Below are positions 25,986 to 34,976 of a DNA stretch of 64,000 nt, one piece after another. Position 1 is the first letter of the stretch. Each line of letters begins with the position of its first letter. Both the position numbers and the translations under genes were made by a program. This DNA is from Rhodanobacter spathiphylli B39 (GTDB taxonomy: Bacteria; Pseudomonadota; Gammaproteobacteria; Xanthomonadales; Rhodanobacteraceae), in the NCBI RefSeq assembly GCF_000264295.1, contig NZ_AJXT01000050.1, positions 26,142 to 90,141 of the forward strand, written 5' to 3'. A model generated the notes under the pieces. That model searched no databases. It was not told the DNA's origin and worked only from the letters and a program-made list of their open reading frames with translations.

Positions 25986-27665
25986 ATGAACAACCTGATT
26001 GACGTCTCCATCCTCGTGGGCATCCTGCTGCTCGGCCTGGTCGTGGTGGGCCTGGTCATTGCGCGGCTGTACCGCCGCTCTTCCAAGGAAATGGCCTTCG
26101 TGCGCACCGGCATGGGCGGCCAGAAGGTGATCATGGACGGCGGCGCACTGGTGCTGCCGGTGTTCCACGAGATCATGCAGGTCAACATGAACACGCTGAA
26201 GCTGGAAGTGGCTCGCGCCGGCAAGGACAGCCTGTTCACCCGCGACCGCATGCGCGTGGACGTGGTCGCCGGCTTCTTCGTGCGGGTGATTCCCAGCGTC
26301 GAAGGCATTGCCAACGCCGCACAGACCCTTGGCCAGCGCACCATGGCGCCGGACAGCCTGCGCGAGCTGGTGGAAGACAAGTTCGTCGACTCGCTGCGTG
26401 CGGCCGCCGTGTCGATGACCATGCAGGAGTTGCTCGACAAGCGCCAGGATTTCATCCAGGCCGTGCAGCACGCGGTGGCCGAGGATCTGCTGAAGAACGG
26501 ACTGGAGCTGGAGAGCGTCTCGCTGACCCGGGTCGACCAGACCCCGATGAACTTCTTCGACCCGAACAATGCGTTCGATGCCGAGGGTCTGACCAAGCTC
26601 ACCGAAGCGACCCAGCTGCGCGCCAAGCAACGCAACGAGATCGAGCAGAACACCTCGGTCGAGATCGCGCAGAAGAATTACGAGGCGATCAACCAGCGCC
26701 TGAGCATCGACCGCGAGCAGACCTTCGCCACGCTGTCGCAGCAGCAGGAAGTGGCCACCCGCGCAGCCCAGCAGAAAGCCGAGGTGGCGGCCATCGAGGC
26801 ACAGCGCGACCGCGAGGCACAGCAGGCGACCATCGAGGCCGAGCGGCTGGTGCGCGAGGCACAGGTGGAGAAGGAGCGCGCCATCAAGCAGCGCCAGATC
26901 GAGGCCGAGCGCGACGTCCAGGTGGCGCAGATCGAGCAGGTCAAGCGCACCACCCTGGCCGAGCAGGAAAAGATGACCGCGATCGCCGAGCGCTCCAAGG
27001 CGCAGTCCGAGGCCGAACGCGACGCCAACGAGGCACGTGCGCTGGCCGCCCGCGCCGAAGAGCAGGTGAAGACTGCGCGCGAAGTGGCGATCGCCGACCG
27101 CGAGAAGCAGATCGCCCTGGTTGCCGCCGAGCAGGAAGCACAACAAGAGGCCATCGGGGTGAAGGTCGCCGCCGAGGCGGAGCGCGACGCCGCCGACAAC
27201 CAGGCACAGGCCGTCCGCATCAAGGCCGAGGCCGACCGGGTGCGTTTCGAGGTGGAGGCCTCCGGCATCCGCATGCGCAACGAGTCGCTGAACACGCTCG
27301 GTGCCGAGCAGGTCATGCTGCAGATCAAGCAGGCGCTGATCGCCGCCCTGCCCGGCATCATCGAGGCGTCGGTGAAGCCGATGGAAAAGATCGACGGCAT
27401 CAAGATCGTGCAGGTGGACGGGCTCAATCGCGGCCATGCCGGCAACGGCCAGGCTTCGGCGACGGGTACGGGCACCGGCAACCTGGCCGAACAGGCGGTC
27501 TCCGCCGCGCTGGCTTATCGTGCCCAGCAGCCGATCCTCGATGCCGTGCTGGGCGAGATCGGCATGAAAGGCGATTCGCTGGCCAACCTGGTCAACGGCG
27601 TCAAGGGCGACCTGACCGCGTCAACGGTGGCGCCGACAGGGCCTGCCCCCGATTCGACGCACTGA
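25986..27665 (+). CDS. flotillin-family protein (YqiK-like)
   Basis: 559 residues: an N-terminal membrane anchor (about 5-28), an SPFH/band-7 domain (about 35-200; MAFVRTGMGGQKVIMDGGAL), a long charged coiled coil rich in Glu, Ala, Gln and Arg (about 220-430), and a C-terminal flotillin tail (NTLGAEQVMLQIKQALIAAL) followed by a Gly/Thr-rich linker. Flotillins scaffold ordered membrane microdomains. The ATG at 25986 has AAGGA seven nt upstream; a TTG directly before it is an alternative. Confidence 0.92.
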   Translation: MNNLIDVSILVGILLLGLVVVGLVIARLYRRSSKEMAFVRTGMGGQKVIMDGGALVLPVFHEIMQVNMNTLKLEVARAGKDSLFTRDRMRVDVVAGFFVRVIPSVEGIANAAQTLGQRTMAPDSLRELVEDKFVDSLRAAAVSMTMQELLDKRQDFIQAVQHAVAEDLLKNGLELESVSLTRVDQTPMNFFDPNNAFDAEGLTKLTEATQLRAKQRNEIEQNTSVEIAQKNYEAINQRLSIDREQTFATLSQQQEVATRAAQQKAEVAAIEAQRDREAQQATIEAERLVREAQVEKERAIKQRQIEAERDVQVAQIEQVKRTTLAEQEKMTAIAERSKAQSEAERDANEARALAARAEEQVKTAREVAIADREKQIALVAAEQEAQQEAIGVKVAAEAERDAADNQAQAVRIKAEADRVRFEVEASGIRMRNESLNTLGAEQVMLQIKQALIAALPGIIEASVKPMEKIDGIKIVQVDGLNRGHAGNGQASATGTGTGNLAEQAVSAALAYRAQQPILDAVLGEIGMKGDSLANLVNGVKGDLTASTVAPTGPAPDSTH

Positions 27666-27670
27666 GCGTT

Positions 27671-27720
27671 CGACGCCGGAACGGACGAGGCGATCCTTCG
27701 CTCGTTCCGTACCGGCGTCG
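27671..27720. terminator. bidirectional terminator-like hairpin
   Basis: CGACGCCGGAACGGACGAG pairs with CTCGTTCCGTACCGGCGTCG across a 9-nt loop, in the gap between the convergent flotillin and pgpA genes. No long T-tract follows, so termination would rely on stem strength or on Rho. Confidence 0.55.
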
Positions 27721-27732
27721 CGGCCCTGCGGA

Positions 27733-28239
27733 TCAGTTCAGCAGGAAAAACGCCAGCGCCAGCACCATGGCCGCAAACACGCCGGCGATCACGTCGTCGA
27801 TCATCACGCCGAAGCCGCCTTTCACGCGACGGTCGAGCCAGCGGATCGGCCAGGGCTTCCACACGTCGAACAGACGGAACAGGACGAAGCCGATGACGAT
27901 CCACCACCACGGTGCAGGCAGCACCAGCAACGGCAACAGCGCGATCCACTGGCCGATGAATTCGTCCCAGACCAGGCTGCGGTGATCGTCGACACCGAGC
28001 GCGCGGCCCGCCGCGGTGCATGCCCATACGCCGAGCGCGAAACCCGCCAGCAGGATCACCACGTAGATCGGCAACGACAGTTCGCGCAGCCACAGCCACG
28101 GCAGCAGCGCGGCCAGCGAGCCGAACGTGCCTTGCGCCACCGGCGCCAGGCCCGAGCCGAAACCGGAGGCCAGCCAGCCGGCGGGCGTGGCCAGCAAGGC
28201 GCGACGTTGCCCGCTGCTCAAGGTCTTCTTTGCGCTCAC
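27733..28239 (-). CDS. pgpA: phosphatidylglycerophosphatase A
   Basis: 168 residues with several membrane helices. The PgpA Asp-rich motifs are present: DDHRSLVWDEFIGQW in the middle and GGFGVMIDDVIAGVF near the end. It dephosphorylates phosphatidylglycerophosphate in phospholipid synthesis at the inner membrane. It starts at GTG (28237-28239), whose GTGA overlaps the thiL stop, so it is translated by coupling with thiL. Confidence 0.92.
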   Translation of the reverse strand: MSAKKTLSSGQRRALLATPAGWLASGFGSGLAPVAQGTFGSLAALLPWLWLRELSLPIYVVILLAGFALGVWACTAAGRALGVDDHRSLVWDEFIGQWIALLPLLVLPAPWWWIVIGFVLFRLFDVWKPWPIRWLDRRVKGGFGVMIDDVIAGVFAAMVLALAFFLLN

Positions 28240-29204
28240 GCGAAATGCTCCCAGCCGGGCCGATCCGTGTTCATCCACTCGCCATCGAGTCCGCGCACGC
28301 GCACGCCGGCGCCTTCGACGATGCGCCCGATCCGGGTCGCGCCACAGCCCAGCCGTGACAGGTCGGCCTGCACGTCGGCCACCCGTGCCGCCGGCACGGT
28401 GAAGCAGAGTTCGTAATCGTCGCCGCCGATCAGCGCGCACTGCAGCGCAGCCGCTTCGTCGTACAGCGCCATCAGTGCCGGGGATCGCGGCAGCAGTGCC
28501 GCGTCGATTTCTGCGGCAACGCCGCTGCTGCTGCAAATGTGGCCGAGGTCGGCGACCAGGCCGTCGGAGACGTCGACGCAGGCGCTGGCCTGGCCACGCA
28601 GGGCGACGCCGGCGGACAGGCGCGGTGTGGGCCGGTTGAGCCGTTCGATCAGGAAGGCACGCAGGCCGGCGCGGGTGTCGTCATCGGACAACGGTTGCTG
28701 CAGCGCCTGCAGACCCGCCGCGGCATCGCCGAGCGTGCCGGTCACCAGCACCGCGTCGCCGACGCGTGCGCCGCCCCGGGTCAATGCCTTGCCCGGCGGC
28801 ACGAAGCCATGCACGGTCACGCTGATCGCCAGCGGACCGCGCGTCGTGTCGCCGCCGACCAGGGCGAGTCGATGTGGCCTGGCCAGCTTGGAGAAGCCCT
28901 CGGCAAAACCTTCGACGAAGTCGGCGTCCGCCCTGGGCAGGGTCAGCCCCAGCAAGGCCCACGCCGGGCTTGCGCCCATCGCGGCAAGGTCGGAAAGGTT
29001 CACCGCCAGCGCCTTCCAGCCGATGTCGGCAGCGGCCGTGCCGCGGGGGAAATGCACGCCCTCGACCAGGGTATCCAGCGCCACCGCAAGATGCTGCCCC
29101 ACCGGCGGCAGCAGCAACGCGGCGTCGTCGCCGATGCCCAGCTGCACGTCGTCACGCGCCTGCGCGGTGAGTTCGCGGATGCGTTCGATCAGTCGGAATT
29201 CCAT
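28236..29204 (-). CDS. thiL: thiamine-monophosphate kinase
   Basis: 322 residues with the N-terminal start FRLIERIRELT, the metal-binding GIGDDAALLLP, and GGDTTRGPLAISVTVHGFVP in the ATP/substrate site. CVDVSDGLVADLGHI and IGGDDYELCFTVP complete the family pattern. It phosphorylates thiamine monophosphate to thiamine diphosphate. It lies between nusB and pgpA, an order conserved in many gammaproteobacteria. Confidence 0.96.
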   Translation of the reverse strand: MEFRLIERIRELTAQARDDVQLGIGDDAALLLPPVGQHLAVALDTLVEGVHFPRGTAAADIGWKALAVNLSDLAAMGASPAWALLGLTLPRADADFVEGFAEGFSKLARPHRLALVGGDTTRGPLAISVTVHGFVPPGKALTRGGARVGDAVLVTGTLGDAAAGLQALQQPLSDDDTRAGLRAFLIERLNRPTPRLSAGVALRGQASACVDVSDGLVADLGHICSSSGVAAEIDAALLPRSPALMALYDEAAALQCALIGGDDYELCFTVPAARVADVQADLSRLGCGATRIGRIVEGAGVRVRGLDGEWMNTDRPGWEHFA

Positions 29205-29224
29205 CGGCCGGCCCCGGCAGGCGC

Positions 29225-29668
29225 TCAGCGGCCGTGCTGCTTCTCGACCACGCGCAACTCGCCGGCCAGCTTGTCCAGCACGCCGTTGACGTAGCTGTGG
29301 CCGTGGTCGGCACCGAAGCGCTTGGTCACCTCGATCGCCTCGTTGATGACCACCCGGTACGGCACGTCGGGGCGGAACTTCAGTTCATACGCGGCCAGGC
29401 GCAGGGCCGCGCGCTCGATCGGATCGACCTGGGCCACCTCGCGGTCGATGTGCGGCCGCAGAACCTCGTCGAGCGCGTCGACGTTCTTCTCCACACCGTG
29501 CAGCAGGTCCTCGAAATATTCCAGGTCGGCCACTTCCATGTCCTGTTCGTGGCGGAACTGGTCGATCACCGCGTTCATGTGGCTGCCGCTGATCTGCCAC
29601 GCATACAGCGCCTGCAGCGCGCGGCGGCGAGCGCGCGAGCGCGCCTGCATGTCGATGCCCTGGCTCAT
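29225..29668 (-). CDS. nusB: transcription antitermination factor NusB
   Basis: 147 residues, all-helical. [16 protein letters not shown] binds boxA RNA, and [17 protein letters not shown] followed by [10 protein letters not shown] is the conserved C-terminal block. It acts in rRNA antitermination with NusE. The start ATG (29666-29668) overlaps the ribH stop in an ATGA arrangement. Confidence 0.96.
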   Translation of the reverse strand: MSQGIDMQARSRARRRALQALYAWQISGSHMNAVIDQFRHEQDMEVADLEYFEDLLHGVEKNVDALDEVLRPHIDREVAQVDPIERAALRLAAYELKFRPDVPYRVVINEAIEVTKRFGADHGHSYVNGVLDKLAGELRVVEKQHGR

Positions 29669-30129
29669 CCGAGGTTCCCGTACAGGTTGACCATTTCCAG
29701 CGCGGCGATCGCGGCGTCGGCGCCCTTGTTGCCGGCCTTGGTGCCCGAGCGCTCGATCGCCTGCTCGATGCTGTCGGTGGTCAGCACGCCGAACGCCACC
29801 GGCACGCCGGAGCTGGTCGCGGCCTGGGCCAGGCCCTTGGCGCATTCGCCGGCGACATAGTCGAAGTGCGGAGTGGAACCGCGGATCACCGCGCCCAGCG
29901 CGATCACCGCCGCGTACTGGCCGGAGTTGGCCAGCTTGTGCGCGGCCAGCGCGATTTCCCACGCGCCCGGCACGCGGATCAGGTCGATTGCATCGTCCTT
30001 GACGCCGTGGCGCACCAGCGCATCACGGGCGCCGGCCACCAGTGGTTCCACCACGAAGCCGTTGAAACGGCCGGCGACGATGGCGAAACGGCCCTTGGGC
30101 GTGGCGAAATCGCCTTCGATGATCTTCAT
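29665..30129 (-). CDS. ribH: 6,7-dimethyl-8-ribityllumazine synthase
   Basis: 154 residues beginning [20 protein letters not shown]. Substrate-site motifs are [23 protein letters not shown] (catalytic His) and [12 protein letters not shown]. It condenses the ribityl-pyrimidine with dihydroxybutanone phosphate, the penultimate step of riboflavin synthesis. The ATG at 30129 has GGAAA eight nt upstream; the frame is open further upstream but the family start is MKIIEG. Confidence 0.96.
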   Translation of the reverse strand: MKIIEGDFATPKGRFAIVAGRFNGFVVEPLVAGARDALVRHGVKDDAIDLIRVPGAWEIALAAHKLANSGQYAAVIALGAVIRGSTPHFDYVAGECAKGLAQAATSSGVPVAFGVLTTDSIEQAIERSGTKAGNKGADAAIAALEMVNLYGNLG

Positions 30130-30244
30130 TGCAGATTTCCTTGGTTGGACGCGCGGCCCAGGCAGACCGGGCATTTTACGGGTTTGCCGACGATCCTGCC
30201 CGTTTGCCTCCTCCCCGGCCCGGCTGGAGAGCGTCGGGATGGGA

Positions 30245-31174
30245 TCAGGCCCCGGGCGGCAGGTGCGGGTAGCCGCCGAAGTGGAGCCGGGCCTTGCCGC
30301 CCGAGACGCGCAAGCGCGCCGGCGCGCCGAATGGCAAGGTGAATTTGTCCGGCTCGTGTCCGGTCGGCAGGCCTCCGATCACGGCCACGCCGCTGGCCCG
30401 GCGGATCTGTTCGAAACTTTCGGCCAGCCCGTAACCGTTGTCGTAGCCGCTGGGACGGCACTGGCTGAAGTCGCCCAGCACCAGCGCCCGCTGGCGCCCC
30501 AGCACCCCGGACAGGTGCAGCTGGTACAGCAGGCGCTCGATGCGGAACGGCGGCTCGCCGACGTCCTCGACGAACAGGATGCCGCCGTCGATGTCCGGGA
30601 AATATGGCGTGCCGATCAGGCTGCACAGCACCGCCAGGTTGCCGCCCCACAGCGGGCCCTCCACGTCGAGCTCGGCGTCGGGCGCCGTGTTCCACTCGAG
30701 CTGCGCCGAGGGCGCCCGCACGGTGTCCCAGAAATGCCGCCAGGTGAACTCGCTGGGCGTCGCCGCGCCGAAATCGGCGCCCAGCATCGGCCCGCTGAAC
30801 GTGCACAGCCCGCTGCGCGCGTACAGCGCCAGCTGCACGGCGGTGAAATCGCTGTAGCCGACCAGCAAGGTGTTGCTGCCCTGCAGGCGCTCGCGCAGCG
30901 CGTCGTAATCCAGCCCCGCCAGCAGACGCGTGGCGCCGTAACCGCCGCGGATCGCCAGCGCGATGTCGGGCAGCGCGTCCAGCGTCGCCAGCGCATTGAG
31001 GTCGGCCGCGCGTTCGGCGTCGCTGCCCGCGTAGCGTTGCTCGGTGCGATCGAGTACTTCCAGTCCGTCTACCGTGCAACCTGCGGCCTGCAGGCGTTCC
31101 ACGCCGCGCGTCATCGCGGCGCGATCGTGCGGGTAGCCGGAAGGGGCGATCAGGCGGATGCGGATTGCGGACAT
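30245..31174 (-). CDS. ldcA: LD-carboxypeptidase (S66 family)
   Basis: 309 residues from the ATG at 31174 (311 from 31180). The S66 triad can be placed: Ser in [11 protein letters not shown], Glu in [11 protein letters not shown], and His in [13 protein letters not shown]. These enzymes remove the terminal D-Ala from murein tetrapeptides during cell-wall recycling in the cytoplasm. It lies between ribBA and ribH with gaps of 75 and 115 nt, an unrelated insertion into the riboflavin block. It may be co-transcribed. Confidence 0.92.
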   Translation of the reverse strand: MSAIRIRLIAPSGYPHDRAAMTRGVERLQAAGCTVDGLEVLDRTEQRYAGSDAERAADLNALATLDALPDIALAIRGGYGATRLLAGLDYDALRERLQGSNTLLVGYSDFTAVQLALYARSGLCTFSGPMLGADFGAATPSEFTWRHFWDTVRAPSAQLEWNTAPDAELDVEGPLWGGNLAVLCSLIGTPYFPDIDGGILFVEDVGEPPFRIERLLYQLHLSGVLGRQRALVLGDFSQCRPSGYDNGYGLAESFEQIRRASGVAVIGGLPTGHEPDKFTLPFGAPARLRVSGGKARLHFGGYPHLPPGA

Positions 31175-31249
31175 GGGCATGGTCGAGGAAGGAAAGCTGG
31201 ATTATGCGGTCGTGGTGTGGGCATTGCGTGGCAGGACGCGGCGCGTTTT

Positions 31250-32341
31250 CTACACGTATTCGACAACTTCCAGGTCGAAGCCGGCCAGGCCGACCAGCTT
31301 GCGCGGCGTGCCCAGCACGCGCAGCTGGCGCACGCCGAGATCACCCATGATCTGCGCGCCCAGGCCCAGCTGGCGCCACTCCTGCTGCTGCGCATCTTCC
31401 GGCGCCTGCGTGCTGGGCTGGCGCTGCAGCCTTGCCAGCAAGGCTTCCGGCGTGTCCTCGCCGGACAGCACCAGCAACACGCCGCGATCCTCGTCGGCGA
31501 TCCGGCGCAGGGCCGAGGTCACGGTGAGGCCGAGGTCGTCGCGCTTGAGATGCAGCACATCCGACAAGGTGTTGCGCACGTGCACGCGCGACAGCACCGG
31601 CGCGCCGTCATCGACGGTCCCGCGCACCAGCGCGTAGTGCAGGCCGCGGCGGATCACGTCACGATAGGCGATCAGCCGGAACATGCCGAACTCGGTCTCG
31701 ACCATTTCGTCATGCACGCGCTGCACGGTCTTCTCGGTCTCCAGCCGGTAGCGGATCAGGTCGGCGATCGAGCCGATCTTCAGTCCGTGTCTGGCCGCAA
31801 AGACTTCCAGTTCGGGACGGCGCGCCATCGAGCCATCCTCGTGCAGGATCTCGATCAGCACCGCCGAAGGCTCCAGCCCGGCCAGCGCGGCCAGGTCGCA
31901 ACCGGCCTCGGTGTGGCCGGCCCGGGTCAGCACGCCGCCGGGTTGCGCGGTGAGCGGGAAGATGTGGCCGGGCTGGGCCAGGTCCTGCGGCTTCGCGTCG
32001 TTCTTCACGGCGACCTGGATGGTGCGCGCGCGGTCATGCGCCGAGATGCCGGTGGTGACGCCTTCGGCCGCCTCGATCGAGACGGTGAAGTTGGTGTGGT
32101 ACGACGAGGTGTTGTCGCTGACCATCGGCTTCAGGCCCAGCTGGCGCGTGCGCTGCTCGGTCAGGGTGACGCAGACCAGTCCGCGCGCCTCGCGCACCAT
32201 GAAGTTGATGTCTTCGGGCCGCACCATTTGCGCGGCCATGATCAGGTCGCCCTCGTTTTCGCGGTCTTCGTCGTCGAGGATCACCACCATGCGACCGGCA
32301 CGGATGTCTTCGAGGATTTCGGGGATGGTGTTGAAGGGCAT
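31250..32341 (-). CDS. ribB: 3,4-dihydroxy-2-butanone-4-phosphate synthase with degenerate GTP cyclohydrolase II-like domain
   Basis: 363 residues. The N-terminal half is a complete RibB: VVILDDEDRENEGDLIMAAQ, the Cys/Thr loop around RAGHTEAGCDLAALAGL, and acidic residues for Mg. The C-terminal half aligns with GTP cyclohydrolase II to its end (LGLGAQIMGDLGVRQLRVLG, LAGFDLEVVEY). However, the zinc site region reads VHVRNTLSDVLHLKRDDLG where active enzymes have three Cys (SECLTGD...RCDCG). The second domain is therefore probably catalytically dead, and RibA must be encoded elsewhere. It is often annotated ribBA. Confidence 0.93.
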   Translation of the reverse strand: MPFNTIPEILEDIRAGRMVVILDDEDRENEGDLIMAAQMVRPEDINFMVREARGLVCVTLTEQRTRQLGLKPMVSDNTSSYHTNFTVSIEAAEGVTTGISAHDRARTIQVAVKNDAKPQDLAQPGHIFPLTAQPGGVLTRAGHTEAGCDLAALAGLEPSAVLIEILHEDGSMARRPELEVFAARHGLKIGSIADLIRYRLETEKTVQRVHDEMVETEFGMFRLIAYRDVIRRGLHYALVRGTVDDGAPVLSRVHVRNTLSDVLHLKRDDLGLTVTSALRRIADEDRGVLLVLSGEDTPEALLARLQRQPSTQAPEDAQQQEWRQLGLGAQIMGDLGVRQLRVLGTPRKLVGLAGFDLEVVEYV

Positions 32342-32380
32342 GGGGTACTCGAGCCGGGACGGCTTCAGGCTGGGAAGGGA

Positions 32381-32818
32381 TCAAAAAGACGGCGGGCGAA
32401 GCATCTTCGGAAGGTGGGCAGAAAGTGCAACCAGGAAGGCCCTGGTGTTTGCTCCCTTTGGCCACCCGCCCATTGCATTGCAGTGTCGCGGCGGCTCTCC
32501 GTCGAGACTGAAGGTGTAAGTCATCCCGTCAAGGATGCCAATGCCGCAGCCATGCTCGAAATCATCAAGGCTGGCGGCCAAATCCCCCAGGCGCCGCGCC
32601 GCCGTCATGTCCAGTCGTGTGGTCAGTATTTTTTCGTGCTGCGACATGCCTGCAGGCGGAGGGTCCTTGTAGCGAACCGCAAGGACATTTCCCTTCAGGG
32701 AGATTGTTTCGGGGGCCCATCCAGGCTCGCCACCGCGCATGACGAGGACGAATTCGTGTGCGCAGACCATCGAGCTCCCGAACAGAAACAGAGCAAGTGT
32801 CAGGAAGACCTGGCGCAT
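32381..32818 (-). CDS. secreted protein of unknown function inside the riboflavin operon
   Basis: 145 residues with a signal peptide (MRQVFLTLALFLFGSSMVCA before HEFVLV). The mature protein has Cys in FEHGCGIG and PRHCNAMGG, which could form a disulfide. No family is recognised. It sits between ribE (10-nt gap) and ribBA (39-nt gap) on the same strand. The ATG at 32818 is preferred because GAGGG lies seven nt upstream. Base composition is less GC-rich than its neighbours, so it may be a late insertion. No link to flavin metabolism can be claimed. Confidence 0.75.
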   Translation of the reverse strand: MRQVFLTLALFLFGSSMVCAHEFVLVMRGGEPGWAPETISLKGNVLAVRYKDPPPAGMSQHEKILTTRLDMTAARRLGDLAASLDDFEHGCGIGILDGMTYTFSLDGEPPRHCNAMGGWPKGANTRAFLVALSAHLPKMLRPPSF

Positions 32819-32828
32819 CTCCATGCCC

Positions 32829-33470
32829 TCACGCAAAGCCGTGCTGCTTGAGGAACGCCTCGTCCAGCCGTGGCGTCCCGCCGCTGGCCAGCAGCCGTTC
32901 GACATAGCGCGCGATCACGTCCACTTCGATGTTCACCGCGTCGCCGGCGCGGCGCGCGTGGAACGCGGTGTGCTCGACCGTGTGCGGGATCAGGTTGACG
33001 CCAAATCGTGACCCGGCGACTTCGTTGACGGTGAGGCTGGTGCCGTCGATGCAGACTGAACCCTTGGCCGCGATGTAGCGCGAGATCGCCGCCGGCACCT
33101 CGAACGTCCAGCGCTGCGAGCGGCCATCCGGGGTGATCGACACCACCTTGCCCAGCCCGTCGACGTGGCCGGACACCAGGTGTCCGCCGAGGCGGTCGGC
33201 CAGCCGCAAGGCCTTTTCCAGGTTCACCGGATCGCCGGCCTTCAGCTGGCCCAACGAGGTCAGCGACAGGGTTTCGTTCGAGACGTCGGCGCTGAAGCCG
33301 CGCGGCTCCAGCGTGATCGCGGTGAGGCAGACGCCGGAGACGGCGATCGAGTCGCCGAGCTGCACATCGGCGAGGTCGAGGTCGGCGGTGTCGACATGCA
33401 GGCGCACGTCGCCGCCCCGCGGCTCGAGCCGCGCGACGCGGCCCACGGTCTGGATGATGCCGGTGAACAT
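32829..33470 (-). CDS. ribE: riboflavin synthase, alpha chain
   Basis: 213 residues with the invariant start MFTGIIQTVGRV and two lumazine-binding repeats (about 1-95 and 96-190), marked by SGVCLTAI and CIDGTSLTVNEV. It dismutates two molecules of ribityllumazine to riboflavin. The start follows a long leader that contains the FMN riboswitch, so it is the first gene controlled by that switch. Confidence 0.96.
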   Translation of the reverse strand: MFTGIIQTVGRVARLEPRGGDVRLHVDTADLDLADVQLGDSIAVSGVCLTAITLEPRGFSADVSNETLSLTSLGQLKAGDPVNLEKALRLADRLGGHLVSGHVDGLGKVVSITPDGRSQRWTFEVPAAISRYIAAKGSVCIDGTSLTVNEVAGSRFGVNLIPHTVEHTAFHARRAGDAVNIEVDVIARYVERLLASGGTPRLDEAFLKQHGFA

Positions 33471-33574
33471 CAGCGCGCCTCCGGCGGGAGGGCGGTGGAT
33501 CGCATGAACGCAATGGCTTTCATGAAACGTATCCCGCATGAAGTTAAGCGAGTACGCCACAAGGCATCAGGCCA

Positions 33575-33600
33575 GACGCGCACCGGCAGGGGCGCGCGTC
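33575..33600 (-). promoter_or_regulatory. hairpin after the FMN aptamer
   Basis: GACGCGC (33575-33581) and GCGCGTC (33594-33600) form a perfect 7-bp stem directly 3' of the aptamer. It lacks a T-tract. It may be part of the expression platform, acting by Rho or by translation control of ribE, or simply a stable spacer. Confidence 0.4.
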
Positions 33601-33606
33601 GTGCCG

Positions 33607-33768
33607 TCTTCTCTTTATCCGGACTGTGAGGAAACGGTCGCCCGCTTCCAACCGTCGGCTCCGGAGTCTGACCGGATCTGCTGACCTTCCGGCCTGGCCG
33701 GAAGCGCTCGCGGGCTCGTTCCGAAGAACCTACCGCCGGTGGGGAATTTCGCCCCGCCCTGAAGACGC
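33607..33768 (-). ncRNA. FMN riboswitch (RFN element)
   Basis: Read on the minus strand, the 5' part CTTCAGGGCGGGGCGAAATT followed by CCCCACCGGCGGT, and the closing strand AGTCCGGATAAAGAGAAGA, are the near-invariant RFN aptamer blocks. It lies in the 408-nt gap between ribD and ribE, about 137 nt before the ribE ATG. It should repress ribE and the genes after it when FMN is high, while ribD upstream escapes its control. Confidence 0.95.
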
Positions 33769-33878
33769 TGTGCATGGTTGCCGGCCGAGGCCGACGGCGA
33801 ATTCTAGCACCGCGACGTGACGCGACCGCACGTTGCCGCGGCGAATGCAGTGTTCACCCGGGTGCCACAACACCTGGC

Positions 33879-34976
33879 TCAGGCTGGTCGCAGCTGCAAT
33901 CGCCAGTCCGCGCCCAGCAGTTGCTGCTGCCGCAGCGTGAGTTGCCAGCGCTGCGCCATGTCGGTGAGGGCAGGCAGTTGCAGCAGCGGCCGGGCCCTGT
34001 CGCCCAGCAGGATCGGCGCGACATACAGCAGCAATTCGTCGACCAGGCCGGCGGCGAACAGCGCGCCGCACAGCGTGGGGCCGGCCTCGACATGCACCTC
34101 GTTGCAGCCGCGGCCGGCCAGCAGACCGAGCACGGCGTGCAGGTCGATCATGTCGCCCCGTGCCGCCACGGCCATCCGCTCGACCCGGGCGAAACGTCCG
34201 TCCGCACAAGATGCCGCGGCGCCATGCAGGACGAGGGTCGGCGTCGACCCGTCCAGCACGTGGCTGCCGGGCGGCGTGCGCAGCTGGCGATCGAGCACCA
34301 CGCGCAGCGGCGGGCTGAACTCCTCGTCGTCGCCCAGTCGCACGGTAAGTCGCGGATCGTCGGCCAGCACGGTGCCGCTGCCGGTGAGGATCGCCGAGCT
34401 GCGGGCGCGCCAGCGCTGCACGTCGGCACGCGCGGCCTCGCCGGTGATCCATTTCGATTCGCCGTTGGCCAGCGCGGTGCGCCCGTCCAGGCTCATCGCC
34501 AGCTTCACCCGCACGAACGGACGGCCACGCTCGATCCGGCTGAAGAAGCCCGCATTCAATTCGCGGGCCGTCTCGCGCTGCAGGCTCGTCTCGACCATGA
34601 TGCCGGCCGCGCGCAGCCGGTCGATGCCACGGCCGTTGACCTGCGGAAACGGGTCCTCGCTGGCGATCACCACGCGGCGCACGCCCGCGGCGACCAGCGC
34701 CTCGGCGCAGGGCGGCGTGCGGCCGTGATGCGCGCAGGGTTCCAGCGTCACATAAGCGGTGGCGCCGCGCGCCGACCCGCCCGCTTCGCGCAGCGCGAAG
34801 ACCTCCGCATGCGGCTCGCCGGCACGCTGGTGAAAGCCCGTGCCGACCACGTCGTCGCCATGCGCGATGACGCAGCCGACCCGCGGATTCGGCTGGGTGG
34901 TGAACAGGCCACGTTCGGCCAGGCGCAGGGCGTGCGCCATGTGGGCATGATCGACCGCCGAAAAGGACTCCGTCAC
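33879..34976 (-). CDS. ribD: riboflavin biosynthesis deaminase/reductase RibD
   Basis: 365 residues. The N-terminal deaminase domain carries zinc ligands in [10 protein letters not shown] and [18 protein letters not shown]. The C-terminal reductase domain (about 150-360) includes [18 protein letters not shown] and [20 protein letters not shown]. It catalyses the second and third steps from GTP to riboflavin. It starts at GTG (34974-34976), overlapping the nrdR stop (GTGA), so the two are coupled. Confidence 0.96.
   Translation of the reverse strand: MTESFSAVDHAHMAHALRLAERGLFTTQPNPRVGCVIAHGDDVVGTGFHQRAGEPHAEVFALREAGGSARGATAYVTLEPCAHHGRTPPCAEALVAAGVRRVVIASEDPFPQVNGRGIDRLRAAGIMVETSLQRETARELNAGFFSRIERGRPFVRVKLAMSLDGRTALANGESKWITGEAARADVQRWRARSSAILTGSGTVLADDPRLTVRLGDDEEFSPPLRVVLDRQLRTPPGSHVLDGSTPTLVLHGAAASCADGRFARVERMAVAARGDMIDLHAVLGLLAGRGCNEVHVEAGPTLCGALFAAGLVDELLLYVAPILLGDRARPLLQLPALTDMAQRWQLTLRQQQLLGADWRLQLRPA

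Noticed and set aside
25038..27437. 799-codon minus-strand open frame opposite the flotillin operon
   Set aside because: Mirror of the coiled-coil codon pattern of the flotillin gene; no ribosome-binding site or family match.
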